Below are positions 1 through 5,739 of a stretch of 10,078 nt of DNA, piece by piece. Positions within the stretch are counted from its first letter, which is position 1. Each line of letters starts with the position of its first letter. The notes beneath the pieces were generated by a model. It was not told the DNA's origin. It saw nothing but the letters and a program-made list of their open reading frames with translations, and did no database searches. This DNA is from Caldivirga sp. (GTDB lineage: Archaea > Thermoproteota > Thermoprotei > Thermoproteales > Thermocladiaceae), in contig JAPWUH010000032.1 in NCBI GenBank assembly GCA_028275645.1, positions 1-10,078 on the forward strand. The letters are read 5' to 3'. A program made the translations under genes and the position numbers.

Positions 1-111
1 CTCGTAACTCCTAACGGAACCCGGGCTTAGGACGTCCTTATGGTTGCTTAGGTATTGGTAAACCCTACTAAGCACCATGGACACGAAACCCTCAATACTG
101 TAATCCTCCAC
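1..111 (-). CDS. Unidentified protein, N-terminal fragment (runs off window)
   Basis: An open leftward frame of 37 codons reaches the window edge without a stop. It begins at a GTG at 111-109 and reads VEDYSIEGFVSM, then VLSRVYQYLSNHKDVL, with ordinary codon use for this window. The GTG is chosen because a TTTATAAG box begins 29 bases upstream, the spacing seen at other genes here. A TTG nine bases further upstream in the same frame is possible, and an ATG at 113 is in another frame that closes quickly. The visible part is mostly helical in character with no signal peptide or metal motif. I do not recognise the family, and too little is present to assign a function. Confidence 0.5.
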   Translation of the reverse strand, partial: MEDYSIEGFVSMVLSRVYQYLSNHKDVLSPGSVRSYE

Positions 112-132
112 ATTAACCAATACCCTAGGTAG

Positions 133-140
133 CTTATAAA
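133..140 (-). promoter_or_regulatory. TATA box of the leftmost gene
   Basis: TTTATAAG on the minus strand, preceded by a purine-rich GAAACGG that fits a TFB-recognition element. Its first T lies 29 bases before the GTG at 111, so the transcript is predicted to start at the initiation codon. Confidence 0.55.
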
Positions 141-224
141 CCGTTTCTGGAAGCAACCAATGAAGATACTACACGTGACGCTTTTAAGTATTGTTTTTGA
201 ATACGTGTATTATCCTTACTTACC

Positions 225-1127
225 TTAACCGGCATTTTGTGGGTTTCTCATTATTATGAACATTGGAGTCCCTACATTACTTTGTAATTGCTTTGGTATT
301 AGTAGCGGCACTATTTCATTTATCTGGTTTAGAGCTGAGTTCGTTATGCTTAATGCCTGCTGTGGCGTTAACTTAATCTGGCACTCTGGGTAAGTCTTAT
401 TGATTAGGCTATTATATGAGAATATTGGGTAATACACTAGGTATGCTTGGTTATTTTTCATCACGTATTCGACTAGGTAAATGAAGTTGATTATGTAGGT
501 GTAGTTTATGGCATTAATCACATCACCAGGCTTAGCTGCACCAATACACTTCCACTGAAGCCACAAGGCAACACTATCATTAAATGCGGTGAGTAATACC
601 TCTGCAGCCGCCGGGTTGGTGGCATTAGCCTGTAAGTAATTTTGGTAATAGCCTAATGCGTGGGTTGGGAAGTAGATGACTATGTAGTAAACCTTACCAC
701 TGTTTATGAGTGGGAGGATTTGGCTAAAGTTGTATACATCGAAGATGGTGCAGTATGGGCAGACTGGGTCAAGGAACTCAATTAACCAGACCGGTGCATT
801 GGGATTGCCGTAGGTTATCACAAAGCTATTATTACCCTTAACCATTTTTAAAATAGCATTAATGGCGCCGCTGCTCAGCGAGCCAATACCCTCACTACCC
901 TTTAAACCGCTGATGGGTGAGCCGTGAACAACGTCACTAACGATTATGGGGACGTTAGGGTAGGCTCCAATGACGTAAACATAACCATTACTCGGCAATG
1001 ACCTACCACCCATTAGTTGCGGTATGCCCGGAATACTAATTGGAATGATACTTAGTGATGATAAGACAACCACGGCTGCTGCGGCTATTACCACCACGGC
1101 TACTATAATTACTATTCTTTGGTTCAT
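225..1127 (-). CDS. Membrane-anchored DsbA-like thiol:disulfide oxidoreductase
   Basis: A 300-residue protein with an uncharged membrane anchor at about residues 5-22, a low-complexity linker, and a thioredoxin-like DsbA/Thioredoxin_4 domain with the active site CPYC at 123-126 inside WLIEFLDPVCPYC. A cis-proline motif GTP lies at 286-288. The anchor and the family place the domain outside the membrane, where it would form or shuffle disulfides in secreted or surface proteins. Two more cysteines (194 and 249) could form a second pair. The chain ends only 12 residues after the cis-proline, so the last strand and helix usual in DsbA appear to be missing. The ATG at 1127 is chosen because a TTTATTAG box begins 30 bases upstream. 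A TTG at 1187, abutting the upstream stop, would add 20 residues before the anchor and is less likely. The physiological partner is not evident. Confidence 0.8.
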   Translation of the reverse strand: MNQRIVIIVAVVVIAAAAVVVLSSLSIIPISIPGIPQLMGGRSLPSNGYVYVIGAYPNVPIIVSDVVHGSPISGLKGSEGIGSLSSGAINAILKMVKGNNSFVITYGNPNAPVWLIEFLDPVCPYCTIFDVYNFSQILPLINSGKVYYIVIYFPTHALGYYQNYLQANATNPAAAEVLLTAFNDSVALWLQWKCIGAAKPGDVINAINYTYIINFIYLVEYVMKNNQAYLVYYPIFSYNSLINKTYPECQIKLTPQQALSITNSALNQINEIVPLLIPKQLQSNVGTPMFIIMRNPQNAG

Positions 1128-1149
1128 TAGCATAGCCGTGGTTATGAGA

Positions 1150-1157
1150 CTAATAAA
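1150..1157 (-). promoter_or_regulatory. TATA box of the DsbA-like gene
   Basis: TTTATTAG within an A/T-rich stretch on the minus strand, first T 30 bases before the ATG at 1127. It lies between the upstream stop (1188) and this ATG, which argues against the TTG start at 1187, since the box would then lie inside the coding sequence. Confidence 0.5.
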
Positions 1158-1187
1158 TTTTATTCCTGCAGGAATCCCGACCTGCAA

Positions 1188-2270
1188 TTAATTAACAGCC
1201 AGTTCAATGATCCTGGCGTCACTTACCCTTGGTCTCAACCTGCTTGATGCAATGACCTGAAGCCCCTTACCCCTAGCGTACCTACCCACGGCGGATAATA
1301 CACTGCTCAACGACTGCTCATCAAGCCCAATGTCGACCCCATCAATAACTATGGTTGAGTCCTCTGGGGCCAGGACCAGTTGAACGATCAGTGGTAGTGT
1401 TGATCTAACGCCCAACCCGGCATTGTACAACACCCCCCATGACCCCTTAGCCTTAATGAAGCCCATGAGCCTATTGGGCGCTATGAAGCCTGCCGTCAAG
1501 TCCTCGACGCCTAGTGCACCCATTTCCCTCAACAGCTCCCTAACCTGCTCCCTGTAACTGGGCACTGTCAGCATCCTTGATAACTGGTGCACGGTGTACT
1601 GGGCATCACCACCAACTGAGTAGTCCGGCAGTAGGTCAACGGTGGTTTCAAAGGTCCTCTTCCACCAGGCCAGCCTATTCTCACCGATGAAGAAGAACCT
1701 ATCCCTCAATCCCTGCCTCAATGAGAAGAGGACGGCCCTAGCAACCTTAACCTCATCAGGGGTCTCACCGCAGGTCTCCAGGGCGTCCTCATGCATCACG
1801 TGGTAGGGCGTTATGCACAGGTCCACAGTCCTAGGCTTAAGGATCAGGTTCCTGCCGCCTAACCTACCGAAGGAGACCAGTAGTTTATCGTTTAACCAAA
1901 CCTCCTGCTCAACGTCACCCGTGCCGTGGGTGAAGCTGTAGCTATACGTTATGCTGCCTGAATTGACGTTAACACCCGTGTCCCTTAGGAATTCGGCGAT
2001 ATGCTTATCTACGCTGAACCTCAGGCTCACGGCAACCTTGTTGCTGGTGTCCATGTTCCTAATTACGTCGACTACGTCATGAATCATGAGTAGCCTACCC
2101 TCAATTATGAGGGCATCCTCACCCCTGGACTGCATTATGAGTGAAACGGCCTCGAGGATTGATGACTTGCCACTGGAGGGTGGGCCAACAAGCACGTTTA
2201 ATCCATCGCCGAACTCCACGCAGGCATCCCTAATAGCCTTAAAGTTGCTGACGCAAGCCTTGGTTATCAT
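1188..2270 (-). CDS. RecF/SMC-like AAA-type ATPase with altered Walker B
   Basis: A 360-residue protein that opens like the RecF/SMC/AAA_21 group: ITKACVSNFKAIRDA, then a strand and a complete Walker A, GPPSSGKS, at 29-36. Near the C-terminus, STIVIDGVDIGLD (about 305-317) sits where these proteins carry Walker B and the D-loop. The metal-binding Asp is present (310), but the next residue, normally the catalytic Glu, is Gly (311). The later switch strand reads VIASSR, without the usual His. No coiled-coil arms are visible, so this is a short head-domain protein. The family does ATP-driven work on DNA or protein complexes; the substrate here is unknown. The ATG at 2270 is preferred over a TTG at 2273 because a TTTAAA box begins 28 bases upstream. 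The residue changes suggest slow or no hydrolysis, which is an inference. Confidence 0.7.
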   Translation of the reverse strand: MITKACVSNFKAIRDACVEFGDGLNVLVGPPSSGKSSILEAVSLIMQSRGEDALIIEGRLLMIHDVVDVIRNMDTSNKVAVSLRFSVDKHIAEFLRDTGVNVNSGSITYSYSFTHGTGDVEQEVWLNDKLLVSFGRLGGRNLILKPRTVDLCITPYHVMHEDALETCGETPDEVKVARAVLFSLRQGLRDRFFFIGENRLAWWKRTFETTVDLLPDYSVGGDAQYTVHQLSRMLTVPSYREQVRELLREMGALGVEDLTAGFIAPNRLMGFIKAKGSWGVLYNAGLGVRSTLPLIVQLVLAPEDSTIVIDGVDIGLDEQSLSSVLSAVGRYARGKGLQVIASSRLRPRVSDARIIELAVN

Positions 2271-2292
2271 CAATGACCTTGATTGGGCTTGG

Positions 2293-2298
2293 TTTAAA
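2293..2298 (-). promoter_or_regulatory. TATA box of the ATPase gene
   Basis: TTTAAA on the minus strand in the 65-base gap between nfeD and the ATPase gene, first T 28 bases before the ATG at 2270. It indicates a separate leaderless transcript rather than only read-through from nfeD. Confidence 0.5.
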
Positions 2299-2335
2299 GC
2301 ATTAACGTGGCAAGGTCGCCTTAACCGTGGGTGTG

Positions 2336-3676
2336 TTAGGCGGCCCTCTTAACCTTGATCATGTTGCCCTCGTAGGAGGTTACAATAACCCTATCACCCT
2401 CCTTAATGTCCTCAAGGGCCAGCGCCTTCCAGTACTCACCCCTCACCTTAACTATACCCACCTGCCCAGCCTTAATATCCTCAGCCGCCACGCCGGTTAA
2501 CCCAGCCGTTGGGTAGTATAGTATGGTTGAAATTGGCTTAGCCCTAATAGCCCTGGCTATGAGCATTACTAACCATGCCGATAATGCGCCAAGGCCAATT
2601 ATCTCAATGTACAGTATGATACTGAGTGTGGTTGGGCTATACCTAAGCGCATACTGGGTTGGCGTTGGGGCTGGGATGAGTAGTATTAGGCCCAGTGCTA
2701 TTAAGGCGGCCCCAATGGCTATTAAGACACCATGCAGCTTACCGCCACTATGCCACTCAAAGGCCATGAATAAGGCGCCCGTGATCATTAAACCCAGGCC
2801 TGCGTAGCTTATCGGTAAGCCAAGCAGAGCCAGCATTATAAGCAGCACGGCACCTATGCCTGCTAGGTAAATGTGGGCCGTCAGTAAACCAGCCAATATC
2901 AGCAGGACGCCTAGTATCGACAGTATGTTTTCAATGACTGGGTTTTGGAGGGTTTCATAAACCTGGTAGTTGATGGACGGGGTTAGTTGGGTTATGGTTG
3001 GGCTTTCAATAATCAACGTGTAGTTAACCCCATTAACGCTAACCGTGGTGCCGTTCATCATCGCCAACAGTTGGTATATGTTATCAGCCACGTAGTTAAT
3101 CACGTGGTACCTTAAGGCCTCCTGAGGGCCAAGGTTAGTGTTGTTGTAGACGCACGACGCCGCGAAGGTTGTGTTCCTACTCCTGAACTCGGCGGTCTCA
3201 ACGAAGTACTTGGCCACGGCGTTGAGTATCTTAGGCTCGGTTATGAAGATCTCCTGCCCAGTTAACTCATTAATCTCCACCGGTTGGCATGAACCAATTA
3301 CCGTGCCAGGCGCCATGGCTGCTACTGTGGTTGATAGCAGGACCAACGTGCCACCTGACCATGCGTATGAACCCGTCGGGTAAACGTAACCCACAGTAAC
3401 CACGTCGGCGGTTTCGAATAGGCTAACTATGTTCAACGCCGCATCCAGTAAACCACCCGGGGTCTTCATGTATATGACCAGTACGCTGTTGGGGGGCAGC
3501 TGGTTAATGACACTCCTCAACTCATCATAGGTGTTATCAGTTATCTCACCGTTCAACTGAAAGGTATAGACCTGGGTAACCTTTATGACACCTTGAGCAT
3601 TAGCTACCCTAGGCATCAACGTGACTATAATTAACAGGACTGTTACCAACACCAGTAAAGGCATCATCCTCTTCAT
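2336..3676 (-). CDS. NfeD-family membrane serine protease (stomatin-operon protease, ClpP/SppA class)
   Basis: A 446-residue protein in the full NfeD layout. An N-terminal signal/anchor (about 5-22, then ANAQG) is followed by a ClpP/SppA-like protease domain (about 33-225) containing KTPGG (71-75), YPTGSYAWSGGT (99-110) and AAMAPGTVIGSC (119-130). Several hydrophobic spans cover about 248-335 and 350-376, and a small OB-fold NfeD domain occupies about 388-446. By comparison with the studied Pyrococcus protease PH1510, Ser107 in AWSGG is the likely nucleophile. The partner Lys is less clear, with Lys156 (AVAKYF) and Lys149 as candidates. The family cleaves the hydrophobic C-terminal part of its partner stomatin and is linked to membrane quality control. 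The stomatin gene lies just upstream on the same strand, 62 bases away, which supports the assignment. The start has both a correctly placed TATA-like box and a Shine-Dalgarno site. Confidence 0.88.
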   Translation of the reverse strand: MKRMMPLLVLVTVLLIIVTLMPRVANAQGVIKVTQVYTFQLNGEITDNTYDELRSVINQLPPNSVLVIYMKTPGGLLDAALNIVSLFETADVVTVGYVYPTGSYAWSGGTLVLLSTTVAAMAPGTVIGSCQPVEINELTGQEIFITEPKILNAVAKYFVETAEFRSRNTTFAASCVYNNTNLGPQEALRYHVINYVADNIYQLLAMMNGTTVSVNGVNYTLIIESPTITQLTPSINYQVYETLQNPVIENILSILGVLLILAGLLTAHIYLAGIGAVLLIMLALLGLPISYAGLGLMITGALFMAFEWHSGGKLHGVLIAIGAALIALGLILLIPAPTPTQYALRYSPTTLSIILYIEIIGLGALSAWLVMLIARAIRAKPISTILYYPTAGLTGVAAEDIKAGQVGIVKVRGEYWKALALEDIKEGDRVIVTSYEGNMIKVKRAA

Positions 3677-3682
3677 GTAAAT

Positions 3683-3688
3683 TCACCT
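3683..3688 (-). promoter_or_regulatory. Shine-Dalgarno site of the NfeD gene
   Basis: AGGTGA on the minus strand with 6 bases to the ATG at 3676. Most first genes in this window have no such site. Its presence suggests that nfeD is also translated from a longer mRNA reading through from the stomatin gene. Confidence 0.5.
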
Positions 3689-3697
3689 GGCGTATAA

Positions 3698-3705
3698 CTA
3701 TATTT
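3698..3705 (-). promoter_or_regulatory. TATA-like box before the NfeD gene
   Basis: AAATATAG on the minus strand, beginning 29 bases before the ATG at 3676, in an A/T-rich gap. Read with the nearby Shine-Dalgarno site, it allows both a leaderless transcript and a bicistronic one. Confidence 0.4.
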
Positions 3706-3738
3706 TTATTTCGTGTTTTTAACTTTATTCAGAGTCGC

Positions 3739-4548
3739 CTATCCACCTTGACTCGAACCCTGCCCCTCCTGCAACCTACCCCTCAACGCCAGTGCGGCGG
3801 CCGTAATGGGCTCTAGGCTGCTTGGAACCACGAGTATTAGGTTATGTTCCTTAGCCACCTCAAGCAGGGTGTCAAGTTGTCTTAGGGTTAAGGCCGTTGG
3901 GTTCTTCGTGTATGTTTCAGCAGCCTTTAAGTACATTTGAGACGCCTCGTAGTCGGCCTGGGCCAGTATAACCTTAGCCCTCCTCATCCTCTCAGCCTCA
4001 GCCTGGGCGGCCATAGCCCTGATTAGGGTGTCAGGAAGCTTAATGTCCTTTATGGCAACGCTCGTTATCTTAAGCCCCCACGGCTCCACGTGCTCGTCAA
4101 CAATTGCGGCTATTTTCTTAGCCACCTCCTCCCTCTGGGTTAGTAGTGTATCTAAGTCAACCATGCCCACCACGTCCCTCAACGTGGCGGCTGCTATCGT
4201 GGCTGCGGCTGTCCTATACTCCTGCACAGAGAGTACGGTGTTCTTGGCATCCAGGACCCTCAGGTAGACTGATGCGTCAATGGAAACCTCAACATTATCC
4301 CTGGTTAGGGCCCTTTGAGACGGCAGGTCAATCATTATAGTCCTTAAGTCCACAGTTATCACCCTGTCTATGAACGGTACCACAAACACGATGCCAGGTC
4401 CATAAACACCCTTAAACTTACCAAGCCTAAGCTTAACGAGTCTCTGGTACTCTGGGACAACCCTTATGGCGGAGGCAAGTATGGGTATGACTATGATTAA
4501 CACTATTATCGTTATGACTATGTCCACTATCAGGGAAACCACACTCAC
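3739..4548 (-). CDS. p-Stomatin, SPFH/band 7 membrane protein
   Basis: A 269-residue protein with an N-terminal membrane anchor (about 3-24) followed directly by the SPFH/band 7 domain. Recognisable stretches are RVVPEYQRLVKLRLGKFKG, then GPGIVFVVPFIDRV, DVEVSIDASVYLRV-type strand pairs, and WGLKITSVAIKDIKLPD. An Ala/Glu-rich helix of coiled-coil type (about 178-225) drives oligomer formation in this family. The C-terminal NLILVVPSSLEPITAAALAL is the hydrophobic segment that the partner NfeD protease cleaves in Pyrococcus. Stomatins scaffold membrane microdomains. The start is GTG at 4548, 30 bases after the first T of a TTTAAAAG box. A GTG at 4563 would give 274 residues but lies only 15 bases from that box, too close for a transcript to include it. 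The downstream NfeD gene completes the classic pair. Confidence 0.88.
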   Translation of the reverse strand: MSVVSLIVDIVITIIVLIIVIPILASAIRVVPEYQRLVKLRLGKFKGVYGPGIVFVVPFIDRVITVDLRTIMIDLPSQRALTRDNVEVSIDASVYLRVLDAKNTVLSVQEYRTAAATIAAATLRDVVGMVDLDTLLTQREEVAKKIAAIVDEHVEPWGLKITSVAIKDIKLPDTLIRAMAAQAEAERMRRAKVILAQADYEASQMYLKAAETYTKNPTALTLRQLDTLLEVAKEHNLILVVPSSLEPITAAALALRGRLQEGQGSSQGG

Positions 4549-4570
4549 GGAATCACTCTCCACACCAGTA

Positions 4571-4578
4571 CTTTTAAA
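4571..4578 (-). promoter_or_regulatory. TATA box of the stomatin gene
   Basis: TTTAAAAG on the minus strand preceded by GAAAG (possible TFB element). It points to the GTG at 4548 as the start. It is one half of a divergent promoter pair with the rightward box at 4601-4608. Confidence 0.5.
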
Positions 4579-4600
4579 CTTTCAGTGACCTCTCATAAAG

Positions 4601-4608
4601 TATATTTA
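4601..4608 (+). promoter_or_regulatory. TATA box of the Arg/Ser-rich protein gene
   Basis: TATATTTA, beginning 30 bases before the ATG at 4631. It is 22 bases from the leftward stomatin box, so both genes share one short divergent control region. Confidence 0.5.
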
Positions 4609-4630
4609 CCAATATAGTGGCATTAGCCCA

Positions 4631-4966
4631 ATGCCTAAGGACCTTGTTGATTTACTTAGGAGCGTCTCGAGTATTAGGAGGAGTAGGAGTGCCATTAGCC
4701 GTGAGTTGATTAAGGTGCTTGAGGAGGTCTACTCATCGGCAAGGGGTAATGTGGTTTACATAAGCAGTAGGGGCGTGGTTAATAGGGTACAGAGGGTTAG
4801 GAGGCTAAGTAGCATCGACAGGTCACTTATGAGAACCCTACTGAGCAGTACACTGAGTGAGGTTAACGCCAGGAGGGTTAGTGAGTCCAGGGGTGTTTAC
4901 GCAGTCAGCAGAAGAGACCTAGCCTTAATTATCAGTAGGCTTAGGGAGATGGCCAATGAGCAGTGA
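4631..4966 (+). CDS. Small Arg/Ser-rich protein of unknown function
   Basis: A 111-residue protein that I do not recognise. It carries about 20 arginines and many serines, with no cysteine, no tryptophan and no membrane segment. Predicted features are helices at both ends (DLVDLLRS...RELIKVLEEVYSS and DLALIISRLREMANE) around a short strand-like VVYISSRGVVNRV with a basic RVQRVRRL patch. The charge and size fit a nucleic-acid- or RNP-binding protein, but no motif proves it. Codon use matches neighbours, the start has a TATA box at leaderless spacing, and the frame is long for its size, so it is likely real. It is divergent from stomatin. Its TGA overlaps the ATG of the next frame (4956), which has its own Shine-Dalgarno site, so a coupled partner once followed. 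Confidence 0.65.
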   Translation: MPKDLVDLLRSVSSIRRSRSAISRELIKVLEEVYSSARGNVVYISSRGVVNRVQRVRRLSSIDRSLMRTLLSSTLSEVNARRVSESRGVYAVSRRDLALIISRLREMANEQ

Positions 4967-5231
4967 CAACTATGCCGACTCGCCCCTTTTAGGGGTGAGG
5001 TTGCCCTACTACGTGGGTCTTAGGCAGTGGATTTGCAAGAATCCTGGCTTTGCGAAAGTTTTTGGTAACCGGGGTGGTGTCTCTGGAAGGGGTTTCCCCT
5101 TGCCTTAGATGAGCCAGTGGGGCAACATCCTACCCTTATCACTACCCGAGAACGAGATCAATAACCCCAAAGAGGGGCAGCAACCAAGACCCCAGCAGCA
5201 AAACCCCTTAAAAGGACAGGGAAGGGAATGA
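4956..5231 (+). pseudogene. Small frame coupled to the upstream gene, interrupted by an amber codon
   Basis: An ATG at 4956 overlaps the stop of the upstream gene (ATGAGCAGTGA), and GGAG lies 7 bases before it, as for an operon-internal gene. The frame runs 50 codons (MSSDNYADSPLLGVRLPYYV, ending RGFPLP) to a TAG at 5106-5108. It continues in the same frame for 40 codons (MSQWGNILPLSLPENE, ending LKGQGRE) to a TGA at 5229-5231. The second half has protein-like codon choice and a Pro/Gln-rich tail, and it runs into a strong hairpin. Two readings fit: a small gene broken by a point mutation, or the first residues of a lost gene fused to the 3' tail of a mobile-element gene such as TnpB. I cannot identify the family. 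Confidence 0.35.
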
Positions 5232-5273
5232 CCCCCTCCCACCCTTAAGGGCGGGGTTTTCTTGGGGTCTTGG
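5184..5273 (+). repeat. 90-base extended imperfect hairpin
   Basis: The outer arms are perfect over 11 pairs: 5184-5194 (CCAAGACCCCA) with 5263-5273 (TGGGGTCTTGG). Inside, 5200-5207 (AAAACCCC) pairs perfectly with 5253-5260 (GGGGTTTT). Then TTAA (5208-5211) pairs with TTAA (5245-5248), GG (5214-5215) with CC (5242-5243), and GGGAAGGG (5219-5226) with CCCCTCCC (5233-5240) with one mismatch, closing on a six-base loop. A competing palindrome CCCTTAAGGG lies at 5242-5251. All pairs were read directly and are nested in order. The structure overlaps the end of the frame that stops at 5231, as the guide RNA and right end of TnpB elements do. It could instead act as a terminator or as an independent RNA. 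Confidence 0.55.
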
Positions 5274-5279
5274 AGGTTA

Positions 5280-5384
5280 CCCCGCTTTGATGCGGGCTAC
5301 TGAGTAGCCTAACAAGGCAGAGGTTAATAAACTCATCTACGTGGAACCCCACGCAGTGGAGCGACCCCGCCATGAATGGCGAGG
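5280..5384. repeat. Cluster of short perfect inverted repeats
   Basis: CCCGC/GCGGG (5281-5285 with 5292-5296) runs into GGCTACT-g-AGTAGCC (5295-5309). Next come overlapping GTGG/CCAC (5341-5352) and CCAC/GTGG (5349-5359). The last is CCCCGCCAT-ga-ATGGCGAGG (5365-5384), with one mismatch that becomes a G-U pair in minus-strand RNA. The last hairpins overlap the C-terminal end of the decayed minus-strand frame. Confidence 0.4.
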
Positions 5385-5534
5385 TTTGCCGTTAGTTATC
5401 ATTATGGGAAAATCCATAGCTTTAACTAAGCCGGCTGAACATTCATCACACCTCAGCCCCAGCCTCCTCTGCACCAATAGCCTTAACCCGCGGCATGCAC
5501 TTAAGAATTTCCTAATCAGCTCCGTCCATTTACC
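5337..5534 (-). pseudogene. Decayed frame with one zinc knuckle, possible transposase remnant
   Basis: A leftward frame of 65 codons closes at TAG 5339-5337 and is blocked upstream by TGA at 5537-5535, with no good start codon. It contains GLRLLVQRRLGLRCDECSAG, in which CDEC is a single zinc knuckle, and a tail rich in Arg, Gly and Trp (HSWRGRSTAWGST). In an overlapping frame, KCMPRVKAIGAEE precedes the knuckle. TnpB proteins have a C-terminal zinc ribbon followed by a basic tail, so a frameshifted TnpB tail is one explanation. However, the Asp that follows the ribbon in TnpB is not at the usual distance. A + strand frame covering the same bases (from 5341) is His/Ser/Pro-rich and looks like its shadow. 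The identity is unproven. Confidence 0.25.
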
Positions 5535-5710
5535 TCACCGCTGCTTCATGAGTGACGGCTATTGAACACGCCGCAACGTGCACCATGAGTCATGGTGGTC
5601 TTAGAATGTGCATTAAGTTTATGGTTAAATTAAACTCCCTCACAGCGATTACCCGTTCCCGGAGTTATCCAGGGAATACTGGCAATGGGAAGTAGCCTTA
5701 CCAGCAAAGC

Positions 5711-5720
5711 TTTAATTAAG
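5711..5720 (+). promoter_or_regulatory. TATA box of the ychF-like gene
   Basis: TTTAATTAAG preceded by GCAAAGC. Its first T lies exactly 29 bases before the GTG at 5740, supporting a leaderless transcript and this start codon. Confidence 0.55.
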
Positions 5721-5739
5721 CCTCAACGCCCTTTTAATC

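Larger units (their letters stand above)
4967..5710. other. Gene-poor tract with many inverted repeats, probable mobile-element debris
   Basis: No intact gene of normal length is visible here. Local perfect hairpins on the + strand include CCCCT/AGGGG (4983-4995), GGATT/AATCC (5029-5044), CTTT/AAAG (5048-5058) and AAGGGG/CCCCTT with a TTT loop (5087-5101). The long hairpin at 5184-5273 and the cluster at 5280-5384 follow. From 5540 to 5700 only short frames remain: one reads MVKLNSLTAI and an overlapping frame reads FPELSREYWQWEVALPAKL, as if a single coding stretch had suffered a frameshift. The mix of short protein-like pieces in different frames and dense hairpins fits a decayed insertion sequence. 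Subterminal hairpins of this kind are typical of IS200/IS605 elements, but no transposase domain is complete. Confidence 0.45.

Noticed and set aside
1128-1187. TTG start at 1187 adding 20 residues to the DsbA-like protein
   Set aside because: A TATA-like box lies inside this stretch at the spacing that predicts a transcript beginning at the ATG at 1127, and the extra residues would push the membrane anchor inward.
5106-5108. Amber codon as a pyrrolysine or read-through site
   Set aside because: Pyrrolysine genes are not expected in this lineage, the second half starts with its own ATG, and the surroundings look decayed.
4980-5310. RNase P RNA, SRP RNA or tRNA in the structured tract
   Set aside because: I looked for the conserved RNase P P4 segments, the SRP helix 8 signature and a tRNA T-loop on both strands and found none.
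5386-5449. C/D box sRNA on the minus strand (GTGATGA at 5449-5443)
   Set aside because: The C box matches, but no CTGA D or D' box follows at a suitable distance and no terminal stem is visible.
5341-5565. 74-codon + strand frame as a gene
   Set aside because: It is rich in His, Ser and Pro, has no promoter at proper spacing, and lies antisense to the zinc-knuckle frame, so it looks like a shadow.
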